Of a DNA stretch of 64,000 nucleotides, positions 1-12,369 are shown one piece after another. This DNA comes from Vanessa cardui (Eukaryota; Arthropoda; Insecta; Lepidoptera; Nymphalidae): positions 4,960,001-5,024,000 of the forward strand of contig NC_061128.1 of assembly GCF_905220365.1 (NCBI RefSeq). The letters run 5' to 3'. The translations under genes and the position numbers were made by a program. The notes under the pieces are model-generated. The model was not told where the DNA came from and ran no database searches. It saw only the letters and a program-made list of their open reading frames with translations. Within the stretch, counting starts at the first letter, position 1, and each line of letters starts with the position of its first letter.

Positions 1-260
1 TAATGATCCAAATATTCGTATCAAATTATTTTTTGTCCCATTTGCTGTCGGAACACCTTGGAGTCGTGGTGTAAAAAACTTCATTAAAAGTATAACACCT
101 CGCCTTATTGCTTCCGCTGGTGATAACAGGACTGGTTCGTTGCCTAGAGGATCGGAATTGCGATTCAACGAGGATTTGGTACTAGCATTATTGGCATTAT
201 TAAAAGCGGTCAGTAACTTTATTATATATTTAATTCATTTTTGTATATAATTTTGGACTA
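1..260 (+). mobile_element. LINE 3' end, family A, cut by the window edge
   Basis: Decayed 3' tail of a non-LTR retrotransposon. It matches the segment at 19975-20235 on the same strand over its length, including the stretch around GAGGATCGGAATTGCGATTC. Read with gaps, the conceptual product resembles the end of a lepidopteran reverse-transcriptase ORF (a D-R-x-x-G-S-F/L...I-Q-R-G-N-type tail), but the copy is frame-broken. A third copy on the minus strand lies at 13365-13510. The 5' part is outside the window or lost. Confidence 0.7.
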
Positions 261-460
261 AATATTAATAATTATTATGTAAATAAATGATGTTACTATT
301 AATAACTAAATGATCGATTATTTTCGTTAGGTTCGGTTTAACTTAGCGTAAAAGTAAAATAGAAAAAAAAAAACCGTAATTCTGCTGATATTAGAATTTT
401 CATTTAGTCGTTATTCAAAAGCGTACCTAAATAAAATATTTCGTAAGCTTCGAAGTTGCA

Positions 461-660
461 TGACGTACAGTCGGGAAAAAAAGATTCGTCACCTTAAGAT
501 CTATTTTCGTGTGCTCAGTGTGAGCGATAATCTGCTTTACTGATTGAGAATGACATATTACGTCGCAATGATTTGATGTTTAGATTCAAAAGGTAAAGAG
601 TTTGAGACTTGATAAAGGAATGAATTTGAAACCTGACGAAGGTTTTCTTACTCTGATTCG
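461..660. repeat. Unnamed 200-bp dispersed repeat, copy 1
   Basis: About 200 bp is shared with 22467-22664 at high similarity, in the same orientation. Shared landmarks are TGAGCGATAATCTGC, GATTGAGAATGACATATT and TTGATGTTTAGATTCAAAAG. There is no ORF, no terminal inverted repeat and no poly(A)-like end that I can see, so the class is unknown. Confidence 0.75.
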
Positions 661-741
661 CTTAGTACGTTGCGTTAAAGATGAATGCGGTATATAATAT
701 CATGCATATTTTGAATTAAATAATTAATAAATAAATATATA

Positions 742-935
742 TAGACTCAATGTAAGTAGATAAAGCACTTGTGTTATGGAAAATCAGAAGTAACGATAGT
801 ACCACAAACACCCAGACCCGAGGCAACATAGACAACTAATGATAATCTACATCGACTCAGCCGGGAATCGAACCCGGGACTTCAGAGTGCCGTACCCATG
901 AAAACCGGTGTACACACCACTCGACCATGGAGGTC
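742..935 (-). mobile_element. tRNA-like SINE (family B)
   Basis: On the minus strand the head resembles a tRNA, with an A-box-like TGGTCGAGTGG and a near-perfect B box (GGTTCGATTCC), followed by a unique body (CTGGGTGTTTGTGG, CATAACACAAGTGC) and a 3' end near TACATTGAGTC. Three other copies lie at about 6670, 24028 and 30164. This copy carries small substitutions, including ATGG for ACGG in the tRNA-like head. The mobile status is inferred from repetition and the Pol III promoter boxes. Confidence 0.82.
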
Positions 936-1009
936 ACCGAATTACGAACGCTGAATTTGAATAATAGTTTCTATAATTTCACTTATTTAAAAATATATAT
1001 AGAAGGGAA

Positions 1010-1225
1010 TAGTTGGTGCGCTTCAGTGGCTAGAACATGTGAAAAAAAAGATTGCTAAGATTGCGGACTCAAACCGAAAAAGTACTAATATATTGACATG
1101 TGTTTAATTTGTACGTAAAATTCAATACTCCTTCGAAACTCTACCGCGTATGTGTTAAAATGGAACAGAATGGAGAAACAGTTCCAGAACTTCTCCAAAA
1201 AGAGATGAGAAGGGCCTTGCGTTGT
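1010..1225 (+). mobile_element. Old, degraded SINE (family A, Metulj/HaSE2-like)
   Basis: A diverged full-length copy. CAGTGGCTAGAACATGTG corresponds to the A-box head, GCGGACTCAAACC to the B box, CATGTGTTTAATTTGT to the junction, and GGAACAG...GTTCCAGAACTTCTCC plus GAAGGGCCTTGCG to the 3' body. Many indels suggest an early insertion. Confidence 0.7.
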
Positions 1226-1240
1226 AAGCATAATTTTATT

Positions 1241-4200
1241 TAAGGAATAAATTTTTGATATATTAATAGAAACCGATGAAATTGTAATAATACGACATAA
1301 TAATCAAGTATTCTGTGATTTATCGCAATGAATTCGCATCAATCCTATCTGCTATCGAGATCATGAAGTCGTGTGCTCACAGGAATTTGACATTTAATAA
1401 ATCGTGACTGGCAGGATCGTACCGGAACGAGTTAAATGCTCATCTCTATTTTTTCCACGATAAATATACTTCGTTTATAAATTAGCCTTTTTAATTGAAT
1501 TTTTATTTTACAGAATGACCAGTAGTCATTCGCGTCATAACTACAACCTACCGGATGTCGTGATATGTTATATGACAGTCAGGACATACCTGGGAATCGT
1601 AAGGTCATGTAACTAGCTCAAAACGCTGGAGATTCCGAAACTTACGTCTATTTGGTAGTAGGGCTTTGTGCAACTCGTATGCGTAAATGCCAGTAATTAT
1701 TAGCCAGCCTGGTTAGATGCAATTTGACAATAGCCATTGTGAATGAAATTGGTTAATCAACAGTAAGTCACTTCAATTATTTAAAAGCTTACGACATCAA
1801 GATACATCTTTATTACTTAATAGATAACAAAAATCTAAATCACGAACATATTAATAATAATAAAATTCATTTAATAAATATTTAAAGCATATTTTGGTAA
1901 TGTAACGCTTAAATATAAAAATTCTTCTGTTTTTTTATGCATCGAAAAATTCGTAAATATAAAGTTAAATTGGATTTTATAAATTTCTTATTCTATAATA
2001 TTAATATATTATTAATAATAAAAAGTTAAATTTTATAAAATAATATAAACAATTAAAATATGTTTTTAAGTAAAATTATAAAAGGTTATTAACCAACCGC
2101 AAAATATCTTTCGTATAGCATTAACCATGAATTAAGGCTGCGTTTTAGTGCAACTTAAGCAAGACATAATTGTTGCCTAAACTTTAAAATTATATTGCAT
2201 CAAACAGTATCGTAGACAGACATCTGTTGCTCTGGTATTGACAGATAAATGAATTTAATTCATTAATTATCCATAACGTACTCTTTACTCACATCGTAGA
2301 TAAAAGCTAACAATTTAGTTGTTAATCCGTGTCGTAAGCGTATTTACATTGTCGATTATTATATATTTGGTCATAACTAATTACATCACATTGTTGTAAA
2401 GGAGTTAAGTGTTGAGCTAGGCCGCTGGCAATACTGGTTGAGTGACATTAAAAAGTATGAGAACATAAAGACCTTTTCGACACGTTACAACGACATCAAT
2501 CGCCAGTTCGTCTTACTCACATCTTTCTCGTGAAATATTACATAGAACGGTCACACTAGCGTACATTCTAATCCGGTAAATTTTAACAACAGGGTAACTC
2601 AGCTGAACTAACAATTTCTGTTATAGGATTTAGTAAACCGTTTATAAGTTGTTAAATTTTGTTAACTAGCACGTTCTACTGTAATACATATCTTTACAGC
2701 TCTCTTGTGAGTTTGCGTTATATTTTATTTATTTAAACATAGCTTGCGAAAGCATTTTGTAACAATCTAATGGCGATTCAAACAATAATCAATTTAACGC
2801 CTATAATACTTGTAATTATGAGATGTTTCAATCGTATTTCAATAGACTTTTATGGAATTTAAGGTCATAAATATTTATTAAAGCGTGAGTGAGTATTGAA
2901 GCTAAAATATTGCAACATTTTATTTTGTTGTATACAGTTACTTAAAAGTAAATTTTCAAAAAAATTCTTAAACTTTTTTATATGTTTGGAACTATTTTTA
3001 TTAAAAACTCTTTTAGACCAATAACTTAAATGTGTTTCATGTGCAATTTATTTTGACTGACAAATAGATCACAGTTACATTGTTCTTGCATTACATTGAT
3101 TTTATATTGACTGTCAATTGTTATTATACTCGTATTATCTATCTGACTTATATAAATTGAGATGAGGTATCTGTTTGAAATTAATGGACTTCGACACCAT
3201 TAGATCATTAAACCATAAAAGTAAATACAGGATTTATATACTTACATTGGAGAAGTTTTATATACATCAGATTTATTCATTTACTTTTTGTAATTCATTA
3301 CTCGATGATGTTGTATAATATTAATTAGTATAACTATCACCATAACTGTCACACCAAACACACCAAATCGTGGGTATCAATTAAAATGTAGATCATTAAT
3401 TTACAAGAAAATTCATGACATTTCTACAACAAGAAGCTTGTTTTTGCAATCATTCAATCCATGAAACTTTGTCAGATATACATATATTCTGATACAGATT
3501 TAAAGATAGTAACAAATGACATAATTTTATGGACAATCTGATGTTTATTTGCTATCAATTTGTCTATAGACTTTTTTTTTATATTTTAAAATACAGTTTC
3601 ATAAGCAATATAAAATTTAAAGAGTTATGGAAAAAGATTGGCGGTGTTAAAAACAGATAAAATTACTTTAAGTTGCTTAAGAATATGGTATTTTAAAATT
3701 ACCATATTTTTTATTATAATCATTCTTTAACTCCGTTTTCTAATTAGTTTAACGAAACGGTTTTAATAAGCGGTCGTTTCAGTTTAGTATCTCTTAAAAC
3801 TCGTCAAAATGTTAGAGTAGCCTCATTCTGAAACACGAGTTGCTTTTGATTTAGTAATGTCAATCTCAAATCTTTTAACGATGTATCAATGTCCTTCTGT
3901 GAAAAAAAAATCGCTTTTCGAAAGGCGTCTCAACATCGTCGCTATGTCTGTCATGATATTTAAATAACACAAGTTAACATTGGTCCAGTATAAGTAACGG
4001 CCTTGACTTTTAAGTGTAACGCTTCCGACGCGACGGTAAGGGCACGCGCAGATATTCGTAAAGACAGATTTGATGTAAGATTAGCTGTTCCTGACTTGAC
4101 TCGTACGGAATTTTATGCTCATTACTTCGTACCTAAACAAAAGATATAGTTTTCTAACTTCATTTGTTTTATATAAATATAAAATTGAATTTGGAACATG

Positions 4201-4665
4201 ACGGAATGAAATGATCATAATTTCGAACCAGCTACCGGTAATATGTAATGTCTTTAAATTAAAATAAAACATTTATGTTCAGTTTGTCTGATTATTAATT
4301 CCCAGAATTAGTGACACTATCGAATGGCGTAATAATACAGGAAGTGTTTTTTCCCTAAATCAACTGGTTTGACATTTGGCTAGGAGTGTTGATATTTCAT
4401 AATCAAAATATGCAGTTATAGTTGTTACGGAAATTGGGTCTTCGATTCCTCTGAGTGTTTTTGGTATTCCTTTCGGTTTCGGGTTTTGCCATCCGAACAA
4501 TGATGCTAAAAGTCAACTGACGAGGATATATCGCATGTTTGCTATCAACATTGTATTTTCGTCAGATTTAGGTAGTCGAGTAAATAAAAGAAAAGTTAAT
4601 TATAATTTTATTTTAGTACACCTATATCCTTTGCCCCGCCGGGCTTTTCTCCATCAATCTCCATA
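1241..4665. other. AT-rich non-coding DNA
   Basis: No ORF of coding character and no intact repeat. A short fragment at about 1655-1692 (GGTAGTAGGGCTTTGTGC) matches the start of the LINE-derived family seen at 18787. The rest is unique, simple AT-rich sequence with short homopolymer runs. Confidence 0.6.
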
Positions 4666-4672
4666 TTGGTAA

Positions 4673-4717
4673 AGACACTTGGCTTTTGCGCACGCGCGGC
4701 GCAAAAAGTAAGTGTCT
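4673..4717. other. Short hairpin with a GC-rich loop
   Basis: Two 19-nt arms (4673-4691 and 4699-4717) pair at 16 of 19 positions, with one 3x3 internal bulge, around the loop ACGCGCG. The hairpin sits in a locally GC-richer patch (about 4630-4760) within very AT-rich DNA. It is shorter than a usual insect pre-miRNA. Function unknown. Confidence 0.5.
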
Positions 4718-4760
4718 GCACCGTGCTACGTTTAGAGACTGGATTAATGATCGTCTCCGA

Positions 4761-6665
4761 CAGATAATAAGTAGATCTGTTATGATACTAGAGTGAGCAA
4801 GAGTAAATCAGTTCCATCACTTGTATTTGCATACAATATTTATACATGAGTATATTAAGTATCTTTCAATAATTTTGAATAGCCCATGAATAAGTCTGTA
4901 ATGTGAGTTCAACGTGAATCTACAAAAGGTTCGGAATGTGGATTCCACAAAAAGAGCTGGATACCAGTTTAGCAGGAAATTTATACATTTATAGTTCATT
5001 TCGTGTTAATTTTAATATCCTGTATGAAAATCAATTAAGTGCTTATGTATTAAATACTTTAGCTATTAAGTATTTTTTATGTCGATGTAGATATTTAGAT
5101 GAAACAGATTAAGTCAGATTTTATGGAAGATATCGTTTAATAATTTGAATTGATACTTTGGAATCAATGAGTGCAAGATTTTAAGGTCGAATTTGAATGC
5201 ACCTGTTCTAAATGGAAGGTTTATTGATGCAAATAGGTTTTACTTCCGTCACGTGTACCTCGCATGAGCTTTAATGGATTTTGTATGAAATTTTTAAAAT
5301 TCAACTGCCATAGTTTTTTATGATATTGAAAAATTTAAGCAATCATAAAATTAGACAAAAAATATTCAAGAAATATTACTAAGTATCCTTCTCCGATCTG
5401 GCTCAGTTTATTTTCTTAAGAACAGTAAGTCAAGGTATGTTTGATAAAAAATGTAAGAAATGTAAGGCAGAAGCAGAAGAAGGCAAAATTGTTATTAATA
5501 GAATAGTTTTTAGTGGAATAGTTTTATTAGGCGAATTGTTTAAGTCGATATTATTGTAGGTAATGTACTATTTCATTACTTATCAGATGTCAACAAATAT
5601 TATTAAAAATAAATTAAATTAAGTATTTTTATCGAATGAAAACTTAAGATGCTAAAATGTAACTACTAAATCGAATTATATTTTTACCGCTTGAAGAAAC
5701 TTTCAATCGAATTGGAAGTAACAAAAATCTATTCAATTATAGTTTCGTTTCTTCCAGTTTACATTCAGTTTTTATTAAAACTATTACGGCTCCATTCCAG
5801 TTTCATTGACATGTTTTATTTTTATGTTTCGCTTTTGAGCCGTTAATAAAATGTCAGCGAAATAATCAATAAATAAAACTGATAGTAACAAGAATTAATC
5901 GATTAATCGGTATTGACTTCTATGTAAAATAATTTCTAATCAAAGTGTGTTCATACTTATTTTAAAAAATGCTGTTAACAATAAATCTTGGTCAGATAAT
6001 ATCTATGCGTAGTGTAAGGTCTCGTGACGTCTGAAAGACATTTTACATATATAACATACAGATAGATATACAAAATACAAGTTAGTGACGTCACGTGACA
6101 ATTGTAAACAAAACCTCGTAGTTATCCCTTTTAGTTAAATCATAAAGCTCAAAACATGATACGTTTTTGCCTTAATTGGTTAAATTACGCATATTATGCT
6201 GTTTAATATTGCATGTAAGGAATGAAACCAGATTAGCGCATAATAGGTCTTGTTATGAGACTTATTTATCATTACAATGTTGTTTTTATGAAGTTAAATA
6301 TAATATGTAGTCATAAAAACTGCGATATACCTAATGTGTATATTTGTGGCATTTTTAAGGCAAAGCAGGATGACAGTACTCTAAGTTTAGTCGGTTATTT
6401 GGTCATTTATGTATACATCAAGACAGTAAAAGACTCATTATCAATTTTGTCCTTAATTAGAGAGTATTCTCCAATAAAATGATACTGTATATGGATTTGT
6501 CATAAAATAATCGTGAATTTTTAATTGTGAGATTTAATACATATGCATGGTTTTTTTTAGCAGAGTGTAATATTTTGGAATTGATAACGATTTTAAAAGA
6601 AGGGGGGTATTATGAATAATAACTAATAATTATTATTATTATTCGACAGCATGAAATATCCTATC
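4761..6665. other. AT-rich non-coding DNA
   Basis: Nothing recognised. Open frames here (for example 6255-6482) have no coding character. Confidence 0.6.
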
Positions 6666-6669
6666 CCAA

Positions 6670-6772
6670 CATAATATAGAAGACTAATAACCTCGGACGG
6701 GAATCGAACCCGGGATCACAGTGTGGCGTACCCATGAAAGCTGGTGTTCACACTACTCGACCGCGGAAGTCG
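6670..6772 (-). mobile_element. Truncated tRNA-like SINE (family B)
   Basis: Only the tRNA-like head and a short piece of body remain. GGGAATCGAACCCGGG (B box, reverse orientation) and CATGAAAGCTGGTGTTCACAC match the copies at 742 and 30164. The 3' body seen in other copies is missing beyond about 6670. Confidence 0.75.
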
Positions 6773-6779
6773 TCAAATA

Positions 6780-8335
6780 CATTTCTTACCCTATTCGAAT
6801 TAAAGGTTAGTTTTTTTTGTAACTGTTGTGTAGTACATCATTTGAATATTTTAACATAATTAACTCCAAGTAATTCTCTTATGTTATATCAGAACATTAA
6901 ATGACCGCTTGTCAAGTAAAGCGGATGAAACTACGAAATGCATTTACTTAAGTAACTTTAATATTATGCACTTGTCAACACGAAGCCGGCCGCTTCTATG
7001 GTATAAGTTTTATTTTAATTGGCTTAGTAGTTCGTAATTTGACATATCGGCACATCATAAAAAGAAGAGGAAGATCTAATAAATAAATTATTATATTCTT
7101 TGTATATAATAACTCTTAATAAATAATATTTACATGATAATTCGTTCAGTGTATTGTAACGTATTTTATATTTTAAAATAAAATTTTATTTCCTGATAAT
7201 AAGGTTATTGACACGTTATTGATAAATCACTTTTATTCGAAAATATCCTCCTGTGGATAAGTCATTATACTTGTTTTGAGGTCGTGAAGTATAGCATTCT
7301 TGTAGTTCGTGGGCCGTCCGGCCCTGAGCCGAGCTTGGCAGACGAGCTTTTGTATAGACTTTTTACATTTGATATTGCGAGGTTAATAACAACTAGAGTA
7401 ATCTGTTATTAAATGGTAATCTAAATAAGACCGATTGCGATCTGATACATTTATCATTTTATAATATTATTCCTAAATGTTCAGAGGCGGAAGTATACGG
7501 CTAATAATATTTTTTGTTTATATTCATTTTAATGGAGGCTATATTTTATAATAAAAATAAATGCTTATTCAGATCTATATATTTGTAATACTGTGGTTGG
7601 CATTTACATCAAGACTTTTCGTATAAAACCAAGGAAGATGAAATATGTGCCGGATGAGACAGAATTTTAAGAAAAAAATAAATAAAAATGAGTACAGCGT
7701 GCATGTAAATTTATATTTGATTTCATAAATGATTGTAGCCATTTTTTTTTCGTAATATACTCTGTTTCCTATAATACGTAATAATTGCTTGTGAAAATAA
7801 AATAAAATCGTATTTTGATCATACTTCAATCTATTTACACAATTTAAGACAGAAAATATAAAAACTTTTTATTAAAAAACCATGAATGTTTTACACTTTT
7901 AAATTAACTTGAAGTTGTTCTATTTTTAAATCACTTGTCTATAGAGTTGAAAGTGTTTAATTAGTGCATAAGCTATATCATAATTCGACTTATTTAATCT
8001 GAGGCACTACTGAAGGATTCAGGCTCGTGTTGAAGTCGACCGTGAGCTCGATCGTCAGACGAACGGATTGGGAGCTTACCATCACATCCTGCTTAGACCT
8101 ACCTTCACTGTTATTTATTAAGTAATTATAGTTTACTGAAATGTAGTAAAGGTTCTGCTATTGTGTCAAGAATAATAACGTTAAAAGCGTTTATGTAATA
8201 TATTCATAACGAATCGATTTTATACAAATGTTTGTGAGTAAATTGTAAGCTTTACATAATAAAAATAAAATTTTATGAATAATTTCTACTTGAACTCTCC
8301 CTAAAAGAATTCATAATTAATATTAAAAATGTGGA
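6780..8335. other. AT-rich non-coding DNA with one GC-rich patch
   Basis: No gene or repeat recognised. A GC-rich patch at about 7307-7348 (contains GGGCCGTCCGGCCC) and a milder one at 8030-8100 stand out. The 84-codon frame at 7575-7829 on the minus strand is low-complexity and not credible. Confidence 0.55.
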
Positions 8336-8337
8336 AT

Positions 8338-8480
8338 TAGCTTTGTCTGTCTGTCTATCGTTCTTTCACGACCAAATCGCTGAACCAAATTTGATGAAAT
8401 TTGTTATGAAGCAAACTTGAACTAAAAGAAAAGACATATTTTTTTGCCTGACATATGACAACCTGTATGTAGTATATCAA
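8338..8480 (+). mobile_element. Fragment of a CTAG-type lepidopteran repeat (type 1)
   Basis: Contains CTGTCTGTCTATCG, ACCAAATTTGATGAAATTTG and GAAGCAAACTTGAACT. The reverse complement of 29831-30020 has the same parts in the same order, and 24537-24635 is another piece. The family is common in butterflies and moths, but its class cannot be set from fragments. Confidence 0.65.
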
Positions 8481-8954
8481 GTGTGCTGTCACGTTTAGAC
8501 TTTTTACTTTTTAGTCGCACAGGAAATTATTGGGAGATAAACAAACTCAGAGGAATGGAATATTTGAAGAAAATATATATACTCTGCACGATAGGATTGA
8601 AACAAAATTATTTATTGGAGGAAATAGCGGAATAGTTCATTGCTTACATTTTAAATGGAACTTGATATTGATACGTATATTATCGAGTATATATTACTGA
8701 TTAAGTTACTATTATAAGCATCATACTTCACGACCATTCAGAGTTGAGAAAAGTCCTTGAGTTGGGTTGTGCTATCTTAAAGTTTTGGCGGGAACTATGC
8801 AGTGGCTGTGTAGCCTGTGGCGGGAGTTTGGGTAATCTACACATACAATAAAATTGGTGTGCTTTTCGCATTATTAAAATAAATGCTTCTTAGTAAATGC
8901 ATCAGTATATATATCCCAAAATATTTTTTTTACAATTTTCTGTGTATCTTTTGT

Positions 8955-9103
8955 CTGTTTATTCCGGCTGAGTTCTGGAATGCCTGGATCGATTTCGACG
9001 GGACTTTCAGCGGAGTTGATGTAATAAAGAGTAGCTTAGGCTACAACAATATTTTTTTTGATGAATTCAAAAGCGTACGATGCGCGTCGCGGGCACACCT
9101 AGT
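8955..9103 (+). mobile_element. CTAG-ended repeat fragment (type 2)
   Basis: Contains GGATCGATTTCGACGGGACTT, GTAATAAAGAGTAGCTTAGGC and an end at CGCGTCGCGGGCACACCTAGT. The end mirrors the ACTAG-starting minus-strand copies at 25531 and 60152. It produces a chance open frame at 8883-9221. Confidence 0.6.
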
Positions 9104-9109
9104 ACGTAA

Positions 9110-10500
9110 TAAACAAAACGAGAAAAAGCTGAAACGAGGTGGATCATTGGTGGATCACAGTTATTTTAAAATTACAAAAAGATACTCTAATTTTATTATA
9201 AGTGCTCAATACGAGTACTAAGTTCAGTTAATCGCTCGGTTTTATGAACTAACAAATGTAAGTTAATACAAAACATCCAGTTGCAATGAAGAAGTTTGCT
9301 TTCCTTCCATAAGAAGCCTTCAATCTCCTTTACTAAACAGTAAACTACTATCACAGTCTGGTAGAGAATATTTTATTTGTACAGTGTAATTAAACAGACG
9401 CATATAGGCTTTCTCACAATACACAATTATTTCTAATGTATTTTAAACACAAGTTGGATATAGAGAACTTTTGTTAGGTTAGGTTATATCAACTGCACCA
9501 TCTCCACTCAGAACAGGTAAACTGATAATAATTTAGCACGCCATCAGACAGGAAATATTCTAGAAAAATGATTTTGGTATTTTATAATATCTATGTAAAT
9601 GAAATCAATGATCTAATATAAATAGACGTATATTTCAAAGAGCAGGAAGGATTGTAAGAACATTTATTAGGCAAGGAACTTCAATTATGCGTACAAAAAA
9701 CTCAACCTCTAAAATAAATTATCCCCTTGATCTCGTAACTTGTTATTGGAGACAAAAAGTTGAATCGATGACATTTCGAAATAAACATCGTGTGGGTGAG
9801 TGAACTTTATTATATCAGCTACGAAGTGGAAAAACATTGTGTTAAGAGCGCTTATTTCAATTGCTCAGGCTTCTGACGTTTTTATGTTTGTGTGTGTAGC
9901 AGCTTATGTGTGTACAATCTACAATAGACAAACTAAACGATTGAAGCATCGTGATACTATTACATTATATTATATTCTATTGGTTTTATTTCCAATTATA
10001 GAATTTCAAGTATAAAAAATAAAATGACTTACGCATGAAATATATTACTGAAATTATTATAATATATTGGGTGTATAAATACGAGCATAAATATAATAAT
10101 TCATAAAGGAATAAAATAAACACAAAGTTCATTATTTTCCGATTCGCTACTTATAAAATATTTATGAATTACATTTTTAAATGTTACGAAAAATTATCAA
10201 TAAAAATTTTCATGCTTCGTGTGTTTGTATACATGTTTACAATCAGCTCGGTGTCACGCATGAAGTTACAAAACTACCGAGGTGTTTGCAATAGACAAGA
10301 TAGTGTGGTTAATTAATATAATTCGCTTAATTATTGAAAGCCATTAGGCATTTCTCTTTATAAAATTTAGACGGTAACGATTATTTTCAAAAAAAATAAT
10401 CATATTTTTTATTGAAAATGCATTGTTAAAAGACTGTATTGTTAGTTTGTTAGTATATTTTGTCCGTTGTGGAGGTGTTGTTTGATATCAATTAAAATTA
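9110..10500. other. AT-rich non-coding DNA
   Basis: No supported gene. The frame at 9800-10015 has no recognisable domain and an AT-driven composition. Confidence 0.6.
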
Positions 10501-10504
10501 TAGC

Positions 10505-10600
10505 GCTTTTATTATGTTGTAAGGAGCACACGAGTAAGAAGCTCACCTGATGGGAAGTGATTACCACCGCCCATGGACATCCGCAATACCGGGGGGTATA
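10505..10600 (-). mobile_element. LINE 3' UTR fragment
   Basis: The reverse complement reads GCGGATGTCCATGGGCGGTGG followed by AATCACTTCCCATCAGGTGAGC. The same motif is found just downstream of the reverse-transcriptase stop codon at 56857. Typical of a widespread lepidopteran non-LTR retrotransposon 3' end. Confidence 0.75.
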
Positions 10601-11524
10601 TGGTCAGTGGAAACGCATGATTACTTATGGTGTGAAAGAAGTGTTTTTTATTAAAATATATAAATGAAGGTAAATTTATGAAACATTTTAAATTTAGAGC
10701 TTGAATTAAATCAGTAACACGCACGTGAGTATATTTCGTTCATGTAATGATATCATTAATATTACGAACGCGTTTATTATTTCACGATCGTTGCAAGCTC
10801 ACTGATTAATCATCTCAAACCTTTTATCAGATTGTGATGAAGTACGTACGTCATATACATTTACATATCTCGACAATTCGTTACTGTTGGCCTTCAGAGC
10901 TGTTTTTGTGCGGACATCGTCCTGCTCGTTCTAAGAGCACTTAAATATTGCGTATAATACTGATAAGCAAATATAGAAGTTACAAAAATTGTAACGTTTT
11001 ATGTTTATTGCCTTATTAGGCAATTATCCTAGTGACATATAATTATCTGTGTTTATATTGGATATGACAGGAAATTGAATGTGTTTTATCTATAAAAATA
11101 TCCATAACAAAAACAGAACTTGGTAATTTCAGACACGATTCGAAAAGGTTACTGTAATAAATTATTGTCAAATACTTGTGAAATATTTTTGAAAGATACT
11201 TAAAACTGGATATTTATATAGTACATGTATATGGTTGCACATGATATACTTGTATATATTTTTAATTTATTGTAGGAAGATATTGTAATTGCAGCGTTAC
11301 ATGAATTTGTGTTTGCGTGTGTTTGTTATTTTACTTACAATAATTCGTTCGTGATTCTTTTACATCTCGCACAATAATTACGTACTTGGATAAAAAATAT
11401 CGACATGTTTTGACCATTTTGATTACGTAAAAACAGCTTATGGAGTTTCTACGGATATTGGTCTAACAGTTCGTTTTCTAAATTTTTGTATTTGATATAA
11501 AAAGGCAGAATTTCAAAAGACATG

Positions 11525-11655
11525 GTCGTCACAGGGGCATTTTAAGAAAATGTAACCATGCCCTTTATTGCCACTGTGCAACTAACCTTGGGAGCTAAGA
11601 CATAATGTCCCTTATGCCTGTAGTTACACTCTCATCCTCTGAGTGTGGGACACGA
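11525..11655 (-). mobile_element. LINE-derived fragment (18787 family)
   Basis: The reverse complement contains TGTAACTACAGGCATAAGGGACATTATGTCTTAGCTCCCAAGG in spaced pieces, matching the order seen at 18880-18920 on the plus strand. Ends are eroded. Confidence 0.65.
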
Positions 11656-12119
11656 GTTTGTGTGCTATATAAAAATATATACATACACAGACTACCTTTG
11701 TCGCTTGCTCGGACGAGTATCACTTATTATACATATTCAATTAATAAGTATTCATAATAATAAGAGGTAATATTTTTTCTGTTAATATCAGTTTCATATT
11801 CCATTCATCATATCATGTTAATTTTTTTTATTTTTCTTATAAGTTATATTTTTTGTTTATTCCTAAAGTGTGTAGTAGGTTCTTATTTAATTTCATAATA
11901 AAACTCTAAAAACAGTTTGATATTTAAGTTACTTTGATAACAATTTTCACTTAAATTGTTTTCTCACACAACTTAGCTCGCGTGGTTTCTCACTATTAAC
12001 CTTTGTCCGCCCTATCATGCTACTCATGTGTCAAATTTTACAACGTTAGACGAAGCGTAGAAACTTGCAAGTGAATTAAGAATTATCAGATAATAGAGGC
12101 AAAATATCGTTATACAAGA

Positions 12120-12275
12120 CAACGGCCCAGAGACTTCAACACGTGAATCACTATCACCACTAACTTTCCATATGCTTCATTTGCTTTCAATAATTTGTCT
12201 CGTAACGTAAGGCGAAGGAAATGTCGTAGCTTAAACTGCACGTGTCTCATTTAATCCTGACACATGTGCGCGTGC
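12120..12275 (+). mobile_element. Old, degraded SINE (family A)
   Basis: CGGCCCAGAGACTTCAACACGTG corresponds to the head. TATGCTTCATTTGCTTT, AATTTGTCTCG, GGCGAAGGAAATGTCGT, CTGCACGTGTCTCATTT and GACACATGTGC follow in the order of intact copies. The 3' half is replaced by a microsatellite. Confidence 0.62.
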
Positions 12276-12365
12276 GCGCGCGCTCCTTAATGTATGTGTG
12301 TATGTGTTTGTATGTGTGCGTGAGCGTGCGCGCATGTGTGTGTGTATGTGTGTTTATGTGTATGA
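12262..12365. repeat. Mixed (GT)n/(GC)n microsatellite
   Basis: Alternating purine-pyrimidine run of TG and CG dinucleotides with TATG variants, starting inside the CACATGTG motif of the degraded SINE. Alternating GC/GT runs can adopt Z-DNA; that is inference only. Confidence 0.85.
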
Positions 12366-12369
12366 TGTA

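Noticed and set aside
8883..9221. 112-codon open frame
   Set aside because: It lies across a CTAG-ended lepidopteran repeat (about 8955-9103) and has no recognisable domain; the frame is accidental.
9474..9486. TTAGG telomere-like repeat
   Set aside because: Only about two and a half units; expected by chance and not a telomeric array.
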